From the NCBI GenBank assembly GCA_030765065.1, contig CM060990.1, positions 661,428,618 through 661,492,617 of the forward strand: a stretch of 64,000 nt of DNA. Reading direction: 5' to 3'. Made by a program: the position numbers and the translations under genes. The stretch is from Deroplatys truncata (Eukaryota; Arthropoda; Insecta; Mantodea; Mantidae). Numbering within the stretch: the stretch's first letter is position 1; every line of letters starts with the position of its first letter. Positions 11,281 to 22,710 of the stretch are shown piece after piece. The notes under the pieces are model-generated. The model searched no databases, was not told the DNA's origin, and saw only the letters and a list, made by a program, of their open reading frames with translations.

Positions 11281-11824
11281 TAATAGCTAGAGGTTCAACG
11301 AAAACTGCCGCTATTTGTTTGAAATAAAGGCGTAACGCCGATAAACTGGCAAGTATTTCTAACTGTATAGGATTATTTGCTCTTTGGCGCGTGTTCATCC
11401 TCATGCAAAATCCGTACTTCATTTTGTCTCATTAAATTTAGCCGTTTCGTACAAAAGCATTCGCACTTATCTCTGGCTGTCTCTGGAATTCGAAGTTAAA
11501 CCATTTTCAAACACTTTCTATCTGGGCCACATCAAGCAACATGTGATTTTCCCTTAGCTCCGTACAAACCTCGAGCTCGAACTCCTTACTGGCAGTCCTT
11601 CCCGATCACAGGTGCAGCAGCTTATATAACATTACCAAGCGTGTATTCTCGTAGTGATTAGCGCTACCGAAACGTTTGGTTCCCCCGATCAACATTCATT
11701 CATTCCCTACCCGCTACGCAAAGCTGGGAATCTCACAGTTGCAATAACATGTATATCAATCCCCTTGTCATAACACCTCACCTTCAGATGTTCCATTCTA
11801 AGGGACTCTGGGACTGAATTTAAC
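11281..11824. other. Unassigned spacer
   Basis: No supported gene, RNA or repeat. Composition is slightly richer in GC around 11540-11660. Confidence 0.45.
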
Positions 11825-12485
11825 AATTTTTAATTTCTCTTTCACATACATAGTATATAGTGAAGGTATTGCATTCCACTAAAAGAATCCAAACCGAGAT
11901 TTTACCGGAAATGTGCTTTGAGAATCCCTGAATAAAAAAAAGAAAAAAATTTAGAGCAAGGTCCTCGTGTGTGTCGGAACAGCATAACACAAAAACGAAA
12001 AGTCGTATAAACATCAAACTTGGTATTTAGGTTTAGCATCTTCCAAAGATGCGACACCAAAGACTTTTTAAGAAAATTCTCCATTCTAAACTACCCTTTA
12101 CATGTAGGATTTTGACTAAAATACCATATATTAACATATTTATATGCCAAAATGTGTATCTTGAATTTTATGAGAATACCTGTGAAGTCCTCTTCATTTA
12201 GAAGGAATTTTGTATAACTGGTACGCGATAGACGAAAACCTATTGGGTAAGAAATGTATCTCTCTTTAAAACACACAATTCATTTTAAAATAAATTTTTT
12301 GTGGCATCAGTCATTTCCAAGATATTTGTTATCGATTGTTGGAATTTTTCAATACTTAGCCATCCTTTTAAAGTCGTGTCGACTCTTAGTTGTTTCTCAT
12401 GATATCGTTGAAACGGCATTGACTTTTAAGGTCAGCGTATATAAGGCCAGAGAAGGTCGTGTGAATGTAACCCATTAGATTTTTC
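11825..12485 (+). mobile_element. Family C element, copy 2, old and shortened
   Basis: It retains the family landmarks in order: a degraded TTTCTCT start, TATTGCATTCCACT, GAACAGCATAACACAAAAAC, the AAACTTGGTATTTAGGTTTA block, and the GTGAATGTAACCCATTAGAT end. It is shorter than the 27.4-kb copy and the most diverged of the five, so probably the oldest. Confidence 0.6.
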
Positions 12486-12489
12486 TAAT

Positions 12490-13140
12490 TCTAAAGGCAT
12501 TGATTTAAAACTTTCTGCATATCTTTCTTACCATAAAGGTAACTCACGCACGAATTACAGTAACAAACAAATAACGGAGTATAAAAAGGTCTTCAGTTTC
12601 TTTTGTTCACGGAAGTTTGAACATATAGAAAGATCCAAAATTGCATGCCGAAACAAGAATGGTTTTATATGGTCTAGTTGCATTAAGGACATTAGTATCT
12701 GTTCCTACCTAAATAATTCAGGACTCCTCAAACAGTGCACGCTGCACCTGTTACTTCCATTGTGACCTGCAGAACAGAGGGTTTAACACAGATAAGCGCA
12801 ATGGGAATAGCAAAATCCCATTGCAGCGTTCGATTGTTCGTAGTGGACAAAGTGAGAATTTAACATTCTGAGGTGATAAGGCTAGGTAGCATTTCTGGAT
12901 TCCTACTTCCCTTTTGGATGCGTTCACTGTTTATGGTTAGTGGATGTAGGTTACGCTATCTTTGGTTCTCTTCTATAGACGAGTTATTGTGATTGGTTGT
13001 ATTGTACAAGATAAATGTGTGACGCCTGGAAGGGCAAAAGATATCTTTTTAGCACGTGATTCTTGATACCATAATTACTGTCGGGAATATATAAATAATT
13101 ATATAAAGAAATTATAGTAAGATTTGTCGCGGTATCGTTT
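12490..13140. other. Unassigned spacer
   Basis: No recognised gene or repeat. A block of TATATAAATAATTATATAAA near 13088-13107 is simple AT-rich sequence. Confidence 0.45.
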
Positions 13141-13141
13141 G

Positions 13142-13996
13142 TGTTATCTTATTTGCTGAGCGCCTGTTATTGTTTTACTATTTTGAATTTTGGGTTCTTT
13201 GTCCTCCGGCTAGCTATTATTACTCAGTCGAGCAAATCTCTTAAATAGGGTGTGTAAACGGAAAGGAGTTGTTACTAAAAGATAACACTGATAAAAGAAT
13301 TTGTTTTTACACTTTTATTGCCGTCACACTTCATTAATCTCACATATTTACTCTTGATACACGCCCGACTGAAGCTGTTACATTTTCGAATGTAACTATG
13401 GTCACTTATTTGCCGCACATTATTAATTCGAGTATTTCACATTTTGTAACTAACTTTTCGACGCGAGAGATTCTGTAGAATTGCGCGACGTATAACTCTT
13501 GAACGATTCTGTTAAACTGCGCGACGTGTAACCCGTGAATGATTCTGTTGAACTGTGCGACGTGTAACGCGTAAATGACTCTCTTAAACTGTGCGATACT
13601 TGTCTCTGGCTTTAGAATTTATACTCCCTCACCCCGATATGCCTAAAAATTATAACACAGCTGCTATTGGTTAATAAAGCGCGCCAACATTAGCGTCTAT
13701 TTTTTTATCCAATCAAAATTACGAACACACATGCTCTAGGGAAGATATTCCCTCCATTTTCTAAATAAAAGCGCGCTACTCTGACGTCATTTGTTTGTCT
13801 CTTCTAATTGATAAACAACTCACCCCCTCGCTCATTGTTACCCGCTCCTATTGTCAGTTTCAGTGAGGCCGTGTAAACTTATTTCCTAACGATACTTATA
13901 ATTAACAAACATCTCAAGTCATTGTCATACAATAATGCTAATTTACACTACAATCACTCTGGCGTTCACAGTGTTGTGATATAGAATACTGCCTCA
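13142..13996 (+). mobile_element. Family D LTR-like repeat, solo copy
   Basis: The repeat begins TGTTATCTTATTTG and ends TACTGCCTCA; the same ends define copies at 34831 and 36570. TG...CA termini, a length of 0.8-0.86 kb, a CCAAT-like block and an AATAAAA motif favour an LTR, but no primer-binding site, polypurine tract or target duplication was seen next to this copy. About four tandem units of roughly 35 bp (core CTGCGCGACGTGTAAC) occupy 13460-13597. I treat it as an old solo LTR-like fossil. Confidence 0.5.
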
Positions 13997-14389
13997 GATA
14001 GAGAACTAATTGCAATAAATGATTTCCGTATATTAAATCAAGGTATAAAGTAATAAGCTTGAGTTGAAAAGTTTGTCAAGAAAGACGATGGTAATTAGGA
14101 GTCAGGTTAGCGAAAGCTATCAGCAACAGCCGAAGTAGCGAACTCATTGGCTTAAACTTACTGATAAACCAGTTAGATGATAAGTTCAGTACGTTTGCAG
14201 TCACGCAGGCCAATTCTGTAAATTAGAGAGGCAAAAGAAATTCTGAGAAAAGTGCAAGGCTCAGTTAGCTACAAAATAATAGACGTGCACGAGGCATTTA
14301 AGTGTAGGCCCGGACGTAAAATAATGATGGTGGGAGTAATTATAATGTAGGCGGAGCTAAGTAATAAAGGTGTCATTTTAAATCAGAGA

Positions 14390-14390
<1 letters not shown>
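13997..14390. other. Unassigned spacer
   Basis: No recognised gene or repeat between the D copy and the CT microsatellite. Confidence 0.45.

Positions 14391-14435
<45 letters not shown>
14391..14435 (+). repeat. CT dinucleotide microsatellite
   Basis: An uninterrupted (CT)n tract of about 21 units. Confidence 0.97.
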
Positions 14436-14436
<1 letters not shown>

Positions 14437-14439
14437 GTA

Positions 14440-15860
14440 CCGTCACCCTACGTACTGCTCGTGTGATACTTTAAGCGGGTAGTGACAAGCTTGCGAGTGT
14501 AAAATTTTGCGGCTATTGCGAAAGGTCCCGCCGATAAGCATTTTAGCGACTCACGGCAAGTTATATTACTAGTTTATTTTCCTTTAACAATACGCCTACG
14601 CATACCTTGAGAGAAAGATCTCGTAGCTTACCACTGGAGCACGAGGTACGAGATCATGGCAGCAGAATCAACAACGAAGCAGGTAAGGTAAACGTCTTTA
14701 AAAGTGACGACCATCAATCCCACATCAAACTGGCGACCATCGAGAGGCTGTGACGACCATATTTCTGCTTCATTCTATACACAACGAGAAATTAAACTGC
14801 ATAATACGATAAGAACAGAAAAGCAGGTTTTCCACACATTTCGTTCCATTATAATTCCCATACTAAAGGACCTCCAAGTATTATCGAAATATGTAATACA
14901 CCAAGTAATTTAGATTTATCATCTTCACTTTCTTACTTAATCACCTAGCGTCGCCACAATTAAGCATTTTGTTTTATACAAATCTCAATTTACGCTGTAG
15001 TTATGACGTTACCACAGCGGCTGAATGACCGGCTACAGACACGCTTCACACAGCAATGGTATCTTGCATTCACGCCTACCAATGTATACGTTATTGGGTT
15101 TCATTTTATTGAATGATTAAATGAATGATAATTACGTTTTAGTCTGGTTTATTAAATGTTTAAATACAATCGTTTCTTTTGATTCATAGCATTTTCTTAA
15201 TTATGAAATAAAAATATATCGTCGGCTTGCAGGTGAAACACACTAACTCAGAAAATATAGTTTTGAGAAAAAGCAGCTTGAAAATTTTCTAGGCATGTGA
15301 ATTGCATTTATGAATATATTTACAAACATTTAATAGAATTTTCGTTTCAGACATCACCTTAGATGTCTTTGATATATTACATGATTATATTCTATTAGCA
15401 TTTAATAGATACTTTTAAGTTTTTATGAGTGGATGTTTTTGACTTAATGTGCTTCTCCTGAGAGGTGTTAAACTGTGTTTCACTTATTTTCTTTGGTGGA
15501 TGGGTCTGTCAGCTACTATTATTGACTACATTGCTGAGTAAAATGAAAATAGGAATGTTATTCTATAGCTTTCGTTTTCATTTTTATTTTAAAGGCATAC
15601 ATTAATAGAGTTGAGTGTTGTAGCACATATACCTTTGCTTAGCAAAAAAAAAAAAAAAAGTAGTAAACTGTCAAACAAAAAACAAAAAGCTGAATTTTTC
15701 AGTGAATTATGAGACAACGTTATTTATTGACAATGTAGAAATGTATTTTAACAAAATACACTGCACATGCTAACAAAGTAGACTGATAAAACAGTTGCAA
15801 ATAATGATAAATGCATTACACACAATACTTGCAGATTACAGTCACATTCATTTCAGCTTT
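14440..15860. other. Unassigned spacer with a poly-A run
   Basis: AT-rich sequence; an A16-17 run lies at 15643-15659. Nothing coding or repeated is recognised. Confidence 0.45.
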
Positions 15861-15874
15861 TTTGTACAGTGCCT

Positions 15875-16105
15875 TCGTTTTATGCCAAGGCCACAACCGC
15901 CTTAAAAGCGCATCGGCCGAGATGGCAGTGACTTTGGTATTCTGCCACTGCGCAGCAGCGGTGCAGGACGTGTCAAGGGTACGTTTATCAGCTGTGAGCT
16001 ATCTCAGTCGTTGCTTTGTCTTCGTGTTGAAGAGTTTCGACAATGTGTGTGTTGTGTGCGATTTCCTTACGAATGTTATTCTCTTATTAATTCACGGTAA
16101 TGTCT
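15875..16105 (+). promoter_or_regulatory. CpG-richer stretch ending at a splice-donor-like site
   Basis: This segment has clearly more CG dinucleotides than its flanks (for example GCGCATCGGCCGAGATGG and CACTGCGCAGCAGCGG) and ends in CACG|GTAATG near 16096. It could be a first exon of a host gene or an element leader. No continuing exon was found, so the call is tentative. Confidence 0.2.
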
Positions 16106-16259
16106 GCTAAACATTCACGCTTGAACAGCGTATTTTGATGTATGATACATACGTGGAAACTGAATTATGTAGACAGGTTCGTAGACAATCTCAGCAGTAA
16201 TTTCTTGGTTATCCAGTTCCGGGTAGACACACAGAGTTTGGTCAAGAAATTAAGCACAA

Positions 16260-16353
16260 CGTGGTCGCTAAACGCTAAAAATAAAGCTTATAGGAACAAT
16301 CCCCACACCATAGACGAACTTGAGGACAGTATAAAAGCAGAAATATTTAAATG
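16260..16353 (+). pseudogene. C-terminal remnant of a mariner-like transposase
   Basis: In the frame that ends with TAA at 16355-16357 the translation contains NKAYRNNPHTIDELEDSIKA. That is the motif following the third catalytic Asp in mariner-like transposases of the DUF4817-associated group, normally written KxxVYxxNPHTIxELKxxI. No catalytic residues remain upstream. The remnant lies directly before the terminal arm at 16351-16542, so the two together represent the right end of an autonomous-type element. Only about 30 residues are informative. Confidence 0.6.
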
Positions 16354-16542
16354 GTAACCTACAATTAGTGCCAAATTAAATTAACCCTAAAATGACCATC
16401 ACAATGTCGTCCAAATAAAACACGAGTAATGAAATTTACTTTCCCCCATAATATCAAGCAACTTTTATTCAAGACATTTCTTTCTACAACGCTTAGCTTT
16501 GGAGATGTTGTACAGCCTCAACTTATATGGTCCAGCCTGTAT
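16351..16542 (+). mobile_element. Right terminal arm of the J mariner-like element
   Basis: About 190 bp ending TGGTCCAGCCTGTATA is repeated, inverted and then direct, at 16841-17010 and 17210-17386. Its terminus reads, in reverse, TACAGG(C/G)TGGACC, a common form in insect mariner-like elements. Because the transposase C-terminus precedes it, this arm is the 3' untranslated end of the parent element of the MITE that follows. Confidence 0.6.
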
Positions 16543-16774
16543 ATACCTATACACTTATTTAACACCACAGTATAGTAGTATATCTACAGTTGTTAGTATA
16601 ACAAATTTAGTTTGGAAACCAGACTTGTTATATCTGGGTAACGCTTCAAGTGTAATACACAATGTACACACAAGTATACTGACTTTTGCAACTATTACAC
16701 GAGTAGTCTTTTCTGTGTGGTAAAAATTGCTTAAGTAAAAACGTAACATTATCCACACCCAGCCACACACACCA

Positions 16775-16842
<68 letters not shown>
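16775..16842 (+). repeat. CA dinucleotide microsatellite abutting a transposon end
   Basis: An uninterrupted (CA)n tract of more than 30 units runs straight into the ACAGG terminus of the next element. Confidence 0.97.
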
Positions 16843-16846
<4 letters not shown>

Positions 16847-17386
16847 TGGACCACTTAAGTTGAGACTGTACATTATCTCCAAAGCTAAGCGTTGTAGGAA
16901 CAAATGTCTTGAATAAAAGTTGCTTGATATTATGGAGGAAAGTAAATGTCACTAGTCGTGTTTTGTTTGGACGCAGTTATGATGGCCATTTTAGAGTCAA
17001 TTTAATTTTTTTAAACGGGGACCTACATTTTGTATGTCGTTTTTTCAGCAGTAAATGGTTTATAAAAAGCTGTTTATTTTGCGATGAGGAATAAGGAAAC
17101 AAAATAAAAAATGTTGGTTCCCAATAAGGAAACGTAACTCGACCCTCAAATGACCATCCATGGGTTTAGTTTTATATGAGGAGCGAGAAAACAAAAAAGG
17201 TAGGTTCCCAATTAAAAAAATTAAATTGACCCTAAAATAAGCATCACAACGTCCTAAAAACAAAACACGACTAATGACATTTACTTTCTCCCATAATATC
17301 AAGCAACTTTTATTCAAGACATTTCTTTCTACAACGCTTAGTTTTGGAGATGTTTTGCAGTGTCAACTTAAATGGTCCACCCTGTA
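16841..17386. mobile_element. J-family MITE with long terminal inverted repeats
   Basis: Left arm ACAGGTTGGACCACTTAAGT and right arm ACTTAAATGGTCCACCCTGT are mirrored for about 170-180 bp, including blocks with GCTAAGCGTTGTAG and AAGTTGCTTGATATTATGG. The centre contains one further partial copy of the inner arm (GGTTCCCAATAAGG...CTCAAATGACCATCC). No coding capacity is left. It derives from the same element whose right end lies at 16351-16542. Confidence 0.75.
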
Positions 17387-17528
17387 TATTTCCAAGTAAT
17401 TTATCCTTTAAATTAAAATCTATTAAAATTAAACACACACACACACACATCTCCAGGTTAATAAAAGTATTAAACAAGCTAAATTTAAATCTTCTACTAA
17501 GAAGGAACCAACGCTCAATACTTGCCTC

Positions 17529-18363
17529 ATTTTTACTTTCTCTACTACGTACAGTAAGTAGGGGAGGTATTGCATTCTACCCAAAAATTTTATATCGATA
17601 TTTCACCATAAATACATGTTTTGAGGCCCCCTGAATCCAATTAATAACATTTTTAGAAAAAGGTCCGTGTGTATGTCTGTGTCTGTGAACAGCATAACTC
17701 AAAAATGAAAACTCGGATTAATACCAAACATGGCATTTAGGTCCAGTATATTTCAAAGATGCAACACGAAGATTTTCAAGAAAATCCCCCATCCCAAACT
17801 ACCCATTATATGGAATATTTTTTCGAAAATTTCGGTTTTCTCACAAAGGGCTAACGATTTTGTTAAAATTATATGTTTAAGATACTTTCATGGCAAATGA
17901 AACTTATATCTTGCATTTTCTGGAAATATCCCCAAAGCTAGTCTTCATTCTGAATGATTTTTGAATAACTGGTAAACCGTAAGAGATAGACAAAATTTTA
18001 CTACACAAAAATCGTTAAAACACACAATTTATGTCTAATTTTTTTTGACCAGTGAACCATCTCTGAGGTACTCCTTGTTATTTGTTTGAATTTTCCAATA
18101 CTTATACTTTTTCTCAAATGGGAATCCGTTATTTCTGTTTTTTTTTATGTCCTGGACATTTAAAGAGAATGAAATGCTTCATATAGCAACCAGCTCTTAA
18201 AAGATTTGACTATCGCTTAAAGCCTACCACATTCCCTTGCACCTACAGGAGAATTAGCAATAACTTTTATATCGATTTACATGAAGTAGATGCAGAATAA
18301 GTGTTTGTGAAAATAGTTTGTACAAGAGTAGAGAAGGTCAGGTGAGTGTAACATTCGATTTTT
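17529..18363 (+). mobile_element. Family C element, copy 3
   Basis: It starts TTTTTACTTTCTCTACTACG and ends AGAGTAGAGAAGGTCAGGTG...GATTTTT, with all internal family blocks, including GTGAACAGCATAACTCAAAA. It keeps a diverged form of the internal segment that copy 1 lacks (AATTAGCAATAA near 18250). Confidence 0.7.
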
Positions 18364-20214
18364 GTCATTATAGAAAATGCATTTATTTAGCATGTTTTGT
18401 GGTGTTTATAATGCACAGTGTAGTTACACCGCTTTATTAATAAATGGGTTAGATGACTGCTATTGTTAGGTGTGACAGGTAGACGTCTAATTATTTCTCT
18501 CATCCTCCGAACAACCAATGCATTTCGGACAGAGCAGCAGACAATCGTAATATGATGTTAAGCACATGCAGGCTTAAGTAGACAGTGAACTACACGATGT
18601 CATTTGCTCAGTAAACACATGTTTCTTATCAGAAGTCAATTTGATGTTCTAGAATTTCTGGCTGTAGATATAAAAGTAGTTCTATGAAACTACGGTAAAT
18701 TCTTAATGGATATAGTGCAAGAATTTCTATAGCGCATCATCGCATAGTAACGCGTACACGAGATAAAGTTTTAATCTTGATACAATGAAGTTTAGCATAC
18801 TCCAAGGCTCGTTTATAAGGACCGTGTTTATAACTTTGATGGAATACCAGGTTACCATCCATTTTAATGTATCCTATAATATGTTCCGGCAACATTTTAA
18901 TAAAAAACTTCAAACCTCTTTCTCTCAGAATCAATTTCTGAAGTAAACTTTCTTGCTAGCTACTTTCTTAAGCTCTTATGTTTTCTCTGTATAAAAATGC
19001 TTAGCAAAAAACTCGGTTTCGTCTAGCACAGTCCTGAGCGTTTTTCTTTATAATCACAAAAATAATCCATCGTTATCTGGGCAAAGCGGCGTTGTTAGGT
19101 TTATTCCACAGTGACTCCCCCTCTCTCTCTCTCTCATTTTGTACAGACTAACCCACTGCACTTGTAGCAGTCGAGCACTGGAGCACTTAGCAATAATTCT
19201 ATTTATGTAAATTCTGAATTTTCCACTTTTGTGGGATACAATCATAAAAGAGGGACATTTTTGTAGAGATACTCGACATTGAACACACTCTCTCCATAGA
19301 ATTCTTAGGTCAGCAAACAAAGAGAAGTCTGCCCAGAATAGTTTCTCCCCCAAATGAGTATTTCTTGTAGTTTCTGTATCATTTAATATTTACATAATAT
19401 TATGATTTAATACTCTACATTTTAGTCTTTAACATTTGTGTTCCTTACCTTATTATACGTTTAATCACTTATATGTGACAATATTTATAGACTCATGGTT
19501 ATCACAGTAGCATTTGGCAGAATAATCTATTTTCGACTGTTCCCTCTTAAAGGAATATAACCATATTCTGAAACTGCATTTCTTTATACTGATTAACACA
19601 TTAGTTTTGAGACATTCTAATACTAAAAAACTTTTGCAGTACTTAGTATTCATCAAATTCGCCAGTGGCCTTTATAATCTAACCTTTTTTACCGGAATTG
19701 TAAAAGTTAATTTTCATAAATAATGTGTATATAATAACACAGGACTATAAATGTGTTGTATATACAAGCATTCACTAATCCCTATCCTGTACTTTACAGT
19801 GAAGTTTTTCTTAGTTTAAAAATTATATTATTGACAAAATAATGCAATTTGTTAGCCACATTAATCAAAATATAATTTTTCTCAAATAGATTTTCAGACT
19901 ATCTATATTGTCTTGTTGTTTTAGATATAGTCTAAAGTGTTTCCCAAAATTGTGTTGCACAATGAGAAACTGGTCTGCAGATGGCGTGATGTGAATGGAG
20001 TATTATGTACCCGTTTTCTATGCATACTATATTCCTTTATAATTTTTAATACTGGTATACCACTCATTTATTGCAAACGTCTCCTCATTCGCTCAAAAAC
20101 TGACACAGATTTCGCTTTCTCGCTGTCACATTCGAGCGTTATTAGCTACTTCCTGGAAATTATTTTATGACAAACATTGTCCTAAGTGCATTGCTGATTA
20201 TAAATATACAGGAT
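18364..20214. other. Unassigned AT-rich spacer
   Basis: Nothing coding is recognised over about 1.85 kb. A short CT tract lies at 19120-19134. ORFs present are short and lack conserved motifs. Confidence 0.45.
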
Positions 20215-20216
20215 TG

Positions 20217-20711
20217 TTCAAAAAGAAGGAACAGGCTTTAAATATTTATTTCTACTGAACAACAATAGATGGCGACACATGTGATACATCACTGAATAGA
20301 GAAAGTTCAAAATTTTATTTTGTGTGTTCAAAATGAGCACCATTTGTTATGCGAGGACGACCAGTGCTTTTCCGTTTGCATACGCAACCATCTTCTGCGA
20401 ATTTATTGTATCAATTGGAAATCTTTTATGACGAGACGGCTCGTTGTTGAAGCTGCAACGAAATACACGCTGCAATGAAACAATGGATTCACCCTTTGTA
20501 TAATGCAGCACACAAAACGACTTTTCCTGTGGCGCACCATTTTCTCGTAAACAAACACAGCACCGCTGTAGGCACAGAATGGAACTAATTGAAGAGGCTT
20601 AAAACTTTGAACTTTCCTCTATTCAATGATGTGTCGTATGTTTCGCTATCTATTGTCGTTTATTAAAAATGGATATTTAAAATACGTTCCTTCTTTTTGA
20701 ATAACCCTGTA
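20217..20711 (-). mobile_element. Internally deleted mariner-like element with DUF4817 fragment
   Basis: The ends mirror each other for about 110 bp, beginning TA-CAGGGTTATTCAAAAAGAAG in the right-hand arm read inward and TA-CAGGATTGTTCAAAAAGA on the left. Between the arms the minus strand reads CVLHYTKGESIVSLQRVFR, and in another frame KFAEDGCVCKRKSTGRPRI. This matches the N-terminal helix-turn-helix (DUF4817) found before mariner-like transposases in insects ('FCVLEYAK...QRAFRxxF...CxCKGKSTGRPRV'). The catalytic domain is gone and the frame is broken, leaving about 495 bp. Confidence 0.7.
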
Positions 20712-21100
20712 TTTCTAGAAATACAGCTTAGTTCTAAGCGTTCGAAGAAATCCATTTGCTATGTTACAGGGATATGGAAGGCGAAACTTTCCTAAGCAAT
20801 TTTATCTATAACGGGTTAAGAAAAGAAACGTTACTTAATTTCTTGAACTTTCTGAATGAATGATGTATATAACTGCATCATGATCTTTATGTAGTTGAGA
20901 ATTAAAATTGTAGATCAAGCTTGCTCCCCTCATTCTTTACAAGCCATCTAACCAGCTATTTGCAAAAAACATCTCCAACGAAATCAAAAGTGCCTCTAAG
21001 ACTACAGTTACATAAACGTTTAAAATAAACTCACCATCGATCGAATGAGAAATAAATGACTAATTTGTAAAATACTATGACTTTCACTCACTTCATTAAT
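20712..21100. other. Unassigned spacer
   Basis: No recognised gene or repeat. Confidence 0.4.
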
Positions 21101-21104
21101 GCGA

Positions 21105-21480
21105 TGTAGTTAAATTCTAACCGTCACTTCACTTTTCCTCACACGTAGTGTAGAAACTAATGCGTGAAGTAGAAACTTCTTCCTTTCACTTCGCTCGCTG
21201 GGGCGTCCAACACAAGACTCCTCTAAACGCTCGCAGTAGCAGCACTCGCTGCGTCGCAATGACACAAAGAATAACTCACTCTGATTTACTGTCTGTCGCG
21301 ATTACGCTTTCCGATGTATAGCCACTGGAGTTTCTAGAAACGCGTGAGATGTGGAGAGGGCCATCCAGAAAAGAAAGCCCGTATCTCTCGATAGCACTTC
21401 TGGGATTTATGGTGCGTTACAGCCCTTTTTCGTCTGCTTATTTCTTTAACCGACAAGTCGTTCGATCGCTAGTTTCCAAT
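21105..21480 (-). mobile_element. Family F LTR-like fossil, copy 3
   Basis: Read on the minus strand, the segment has a TATA-type block (GGCTATACATCGG) downstream of TTCTAGAAACTCCAGT. It then has GCGACGCAGCGAGTGCTGCT, GTGTTGGACGCCCCAGCGAG, and GAGGAAAAGTGAAGTGACGG. The same order occurs near 24.9 and 46.4/47.7 kb. The arrangement of U3-like, TATA and leader-like parts suggests an LTR or element leader. Ends are not sharp; it is the most diverged copy. Confidence 0.35.
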
Positions 21481-21599
21481 GCGATAAGGTCTGGCCATAG
21501 CCGCGTCACAGCATTGTCAAGTACAAACCTTTCTCCCTATCCACTAAATGTCGCTACTTTGAAATGCCAAGACTTACTATTTTGGTAGCACATTAAAGA

Positions 21600-22420
21600 T
21601 AATGCCGACAAAAAGTAATAAGCTCCGTAAAAATTTAAGACGTACAATGTGGATGTTTCTAGAAAGTATTAATATATTAGTATATTACGTATCATTTTAC
21701 AACTCTTATATGCTGTACGTGTGGTAAAGTTAATGTAACTGCTTTTACACCATTATCATTGTATCACTGATACAGGTACGCCAGAGGTAAAATGGGAATT
21801 AAGGATACTGTACACATTGGAACATTGAAAGTGGCCCTTCCCCTATATCGCAATAATGTTTTTTCTTCATAGGGTTTACACATTTACCAAATAAAACTAA
21901 TTTCAACCCAGTCCTTGCAGATTAGCTTTGGAAACAAATCCCCCCCAAAAAAACTTGAACCAACGAGCGCTATTACACTGAGCTGTGAAAGATTAAGGGT
22001 TCAAAAATACCTCAACTCTGATTCGCGTGAACAGGCAGATATGACTTGTCCAATGTAACATGATTAGCGACTCAATTTTTTTTAGAGAGAGGGGCGAGCG
22101 AGAAATGAGTTATCTACAACGCTGAAATCCACAAAAGCTACAATATTTATGCCAAAGTTTGTTCTGAAGTAGACATGGAAAGAATTTCGATATTACTACG
22201 AATAATTGCCTCCAAGAAGTTATTACTTTTGAAGTATTTGTCAAATTTCAGTAAGCGCTTTGATCTAAAATCATTTATATATCATAATCCTTATTCTATC
22301 ATAACTATTCTTATTATTGTTGTTATGCATATTATTCTTGTTATTATTGCTGTTGCAAAATGTTATCAATTTGGCAATGGGAGTAAAAAATCTTGCTAAA
22401 TAGAATATTGTTTTTTTTCT
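21600..22420. other. Mostly unassigned; weak dispersed motif
   Basis: Near 22100-22270 the sequence AAAGCTACAATATTTATGCC and GTCAAATTTCAGTAAGCGCT resembles an old dispersed repeat that also shows a GAAGTAGACATGG core, as near 5575. No boundaries or coding frame can be given. Confidence 0.35.
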
Positions 22421-22685
22421 TTTTATTTATGGACGCTCTTTAACTACTATGGTCCTTAGCGTCCCATTCTATATTGGGCGTGAAAGACCGGTAATTTTGC
22501 TCAGAGGCTTCTTTATCTGGCTTGAGGTTCTTTTACGTGCCGTAAATCTACCACAATCTACCTTCCGAAGGAAGCCGTGCTAAGGATTTTTACGCCCGAA
22601 AAAATCCATCGCCCTCCGCAGGTTTGAGCCCGCGACCTTGGGAACTAGAGGCTAGCACGGTACCACTAGTCCACGGAGGACGACA
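22421..22685 (-). repeat. tRNA-derived SINE, family S1, copy 1
   Basis: On the minus strand it starts GTCGTCCTCCGTGGACTAGT with a box A-like GGACTAGTGGTACCG and a box B-like CGGGCTCAAACC, followed by the S1 body (GGCGTAAAAATCCTTAGCAC, AACCTCAAGCC) and an A/T-rich tail. CCTCCG at the head pairs with CGGAGG after box B, as a tRNA acceptor stem would. About 20-30 bp of the body (the AAAGCCGGTGGTCCC region) is deleted. Confidence 0.85.
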
Positions 22686-22710
22686 TATATTATTCTAAGG
22701 TTAATTATAA

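Noticed and set aside
13460-13597. CRISPR-like array
   Set aside because: The 35-bp units are contiguous tandem repeats without spacers, inside an LTR-like repeat.
16555-16952. ORFs with long Cys-Val runs
   Set aside because: They are translations of the CA microsatellite.
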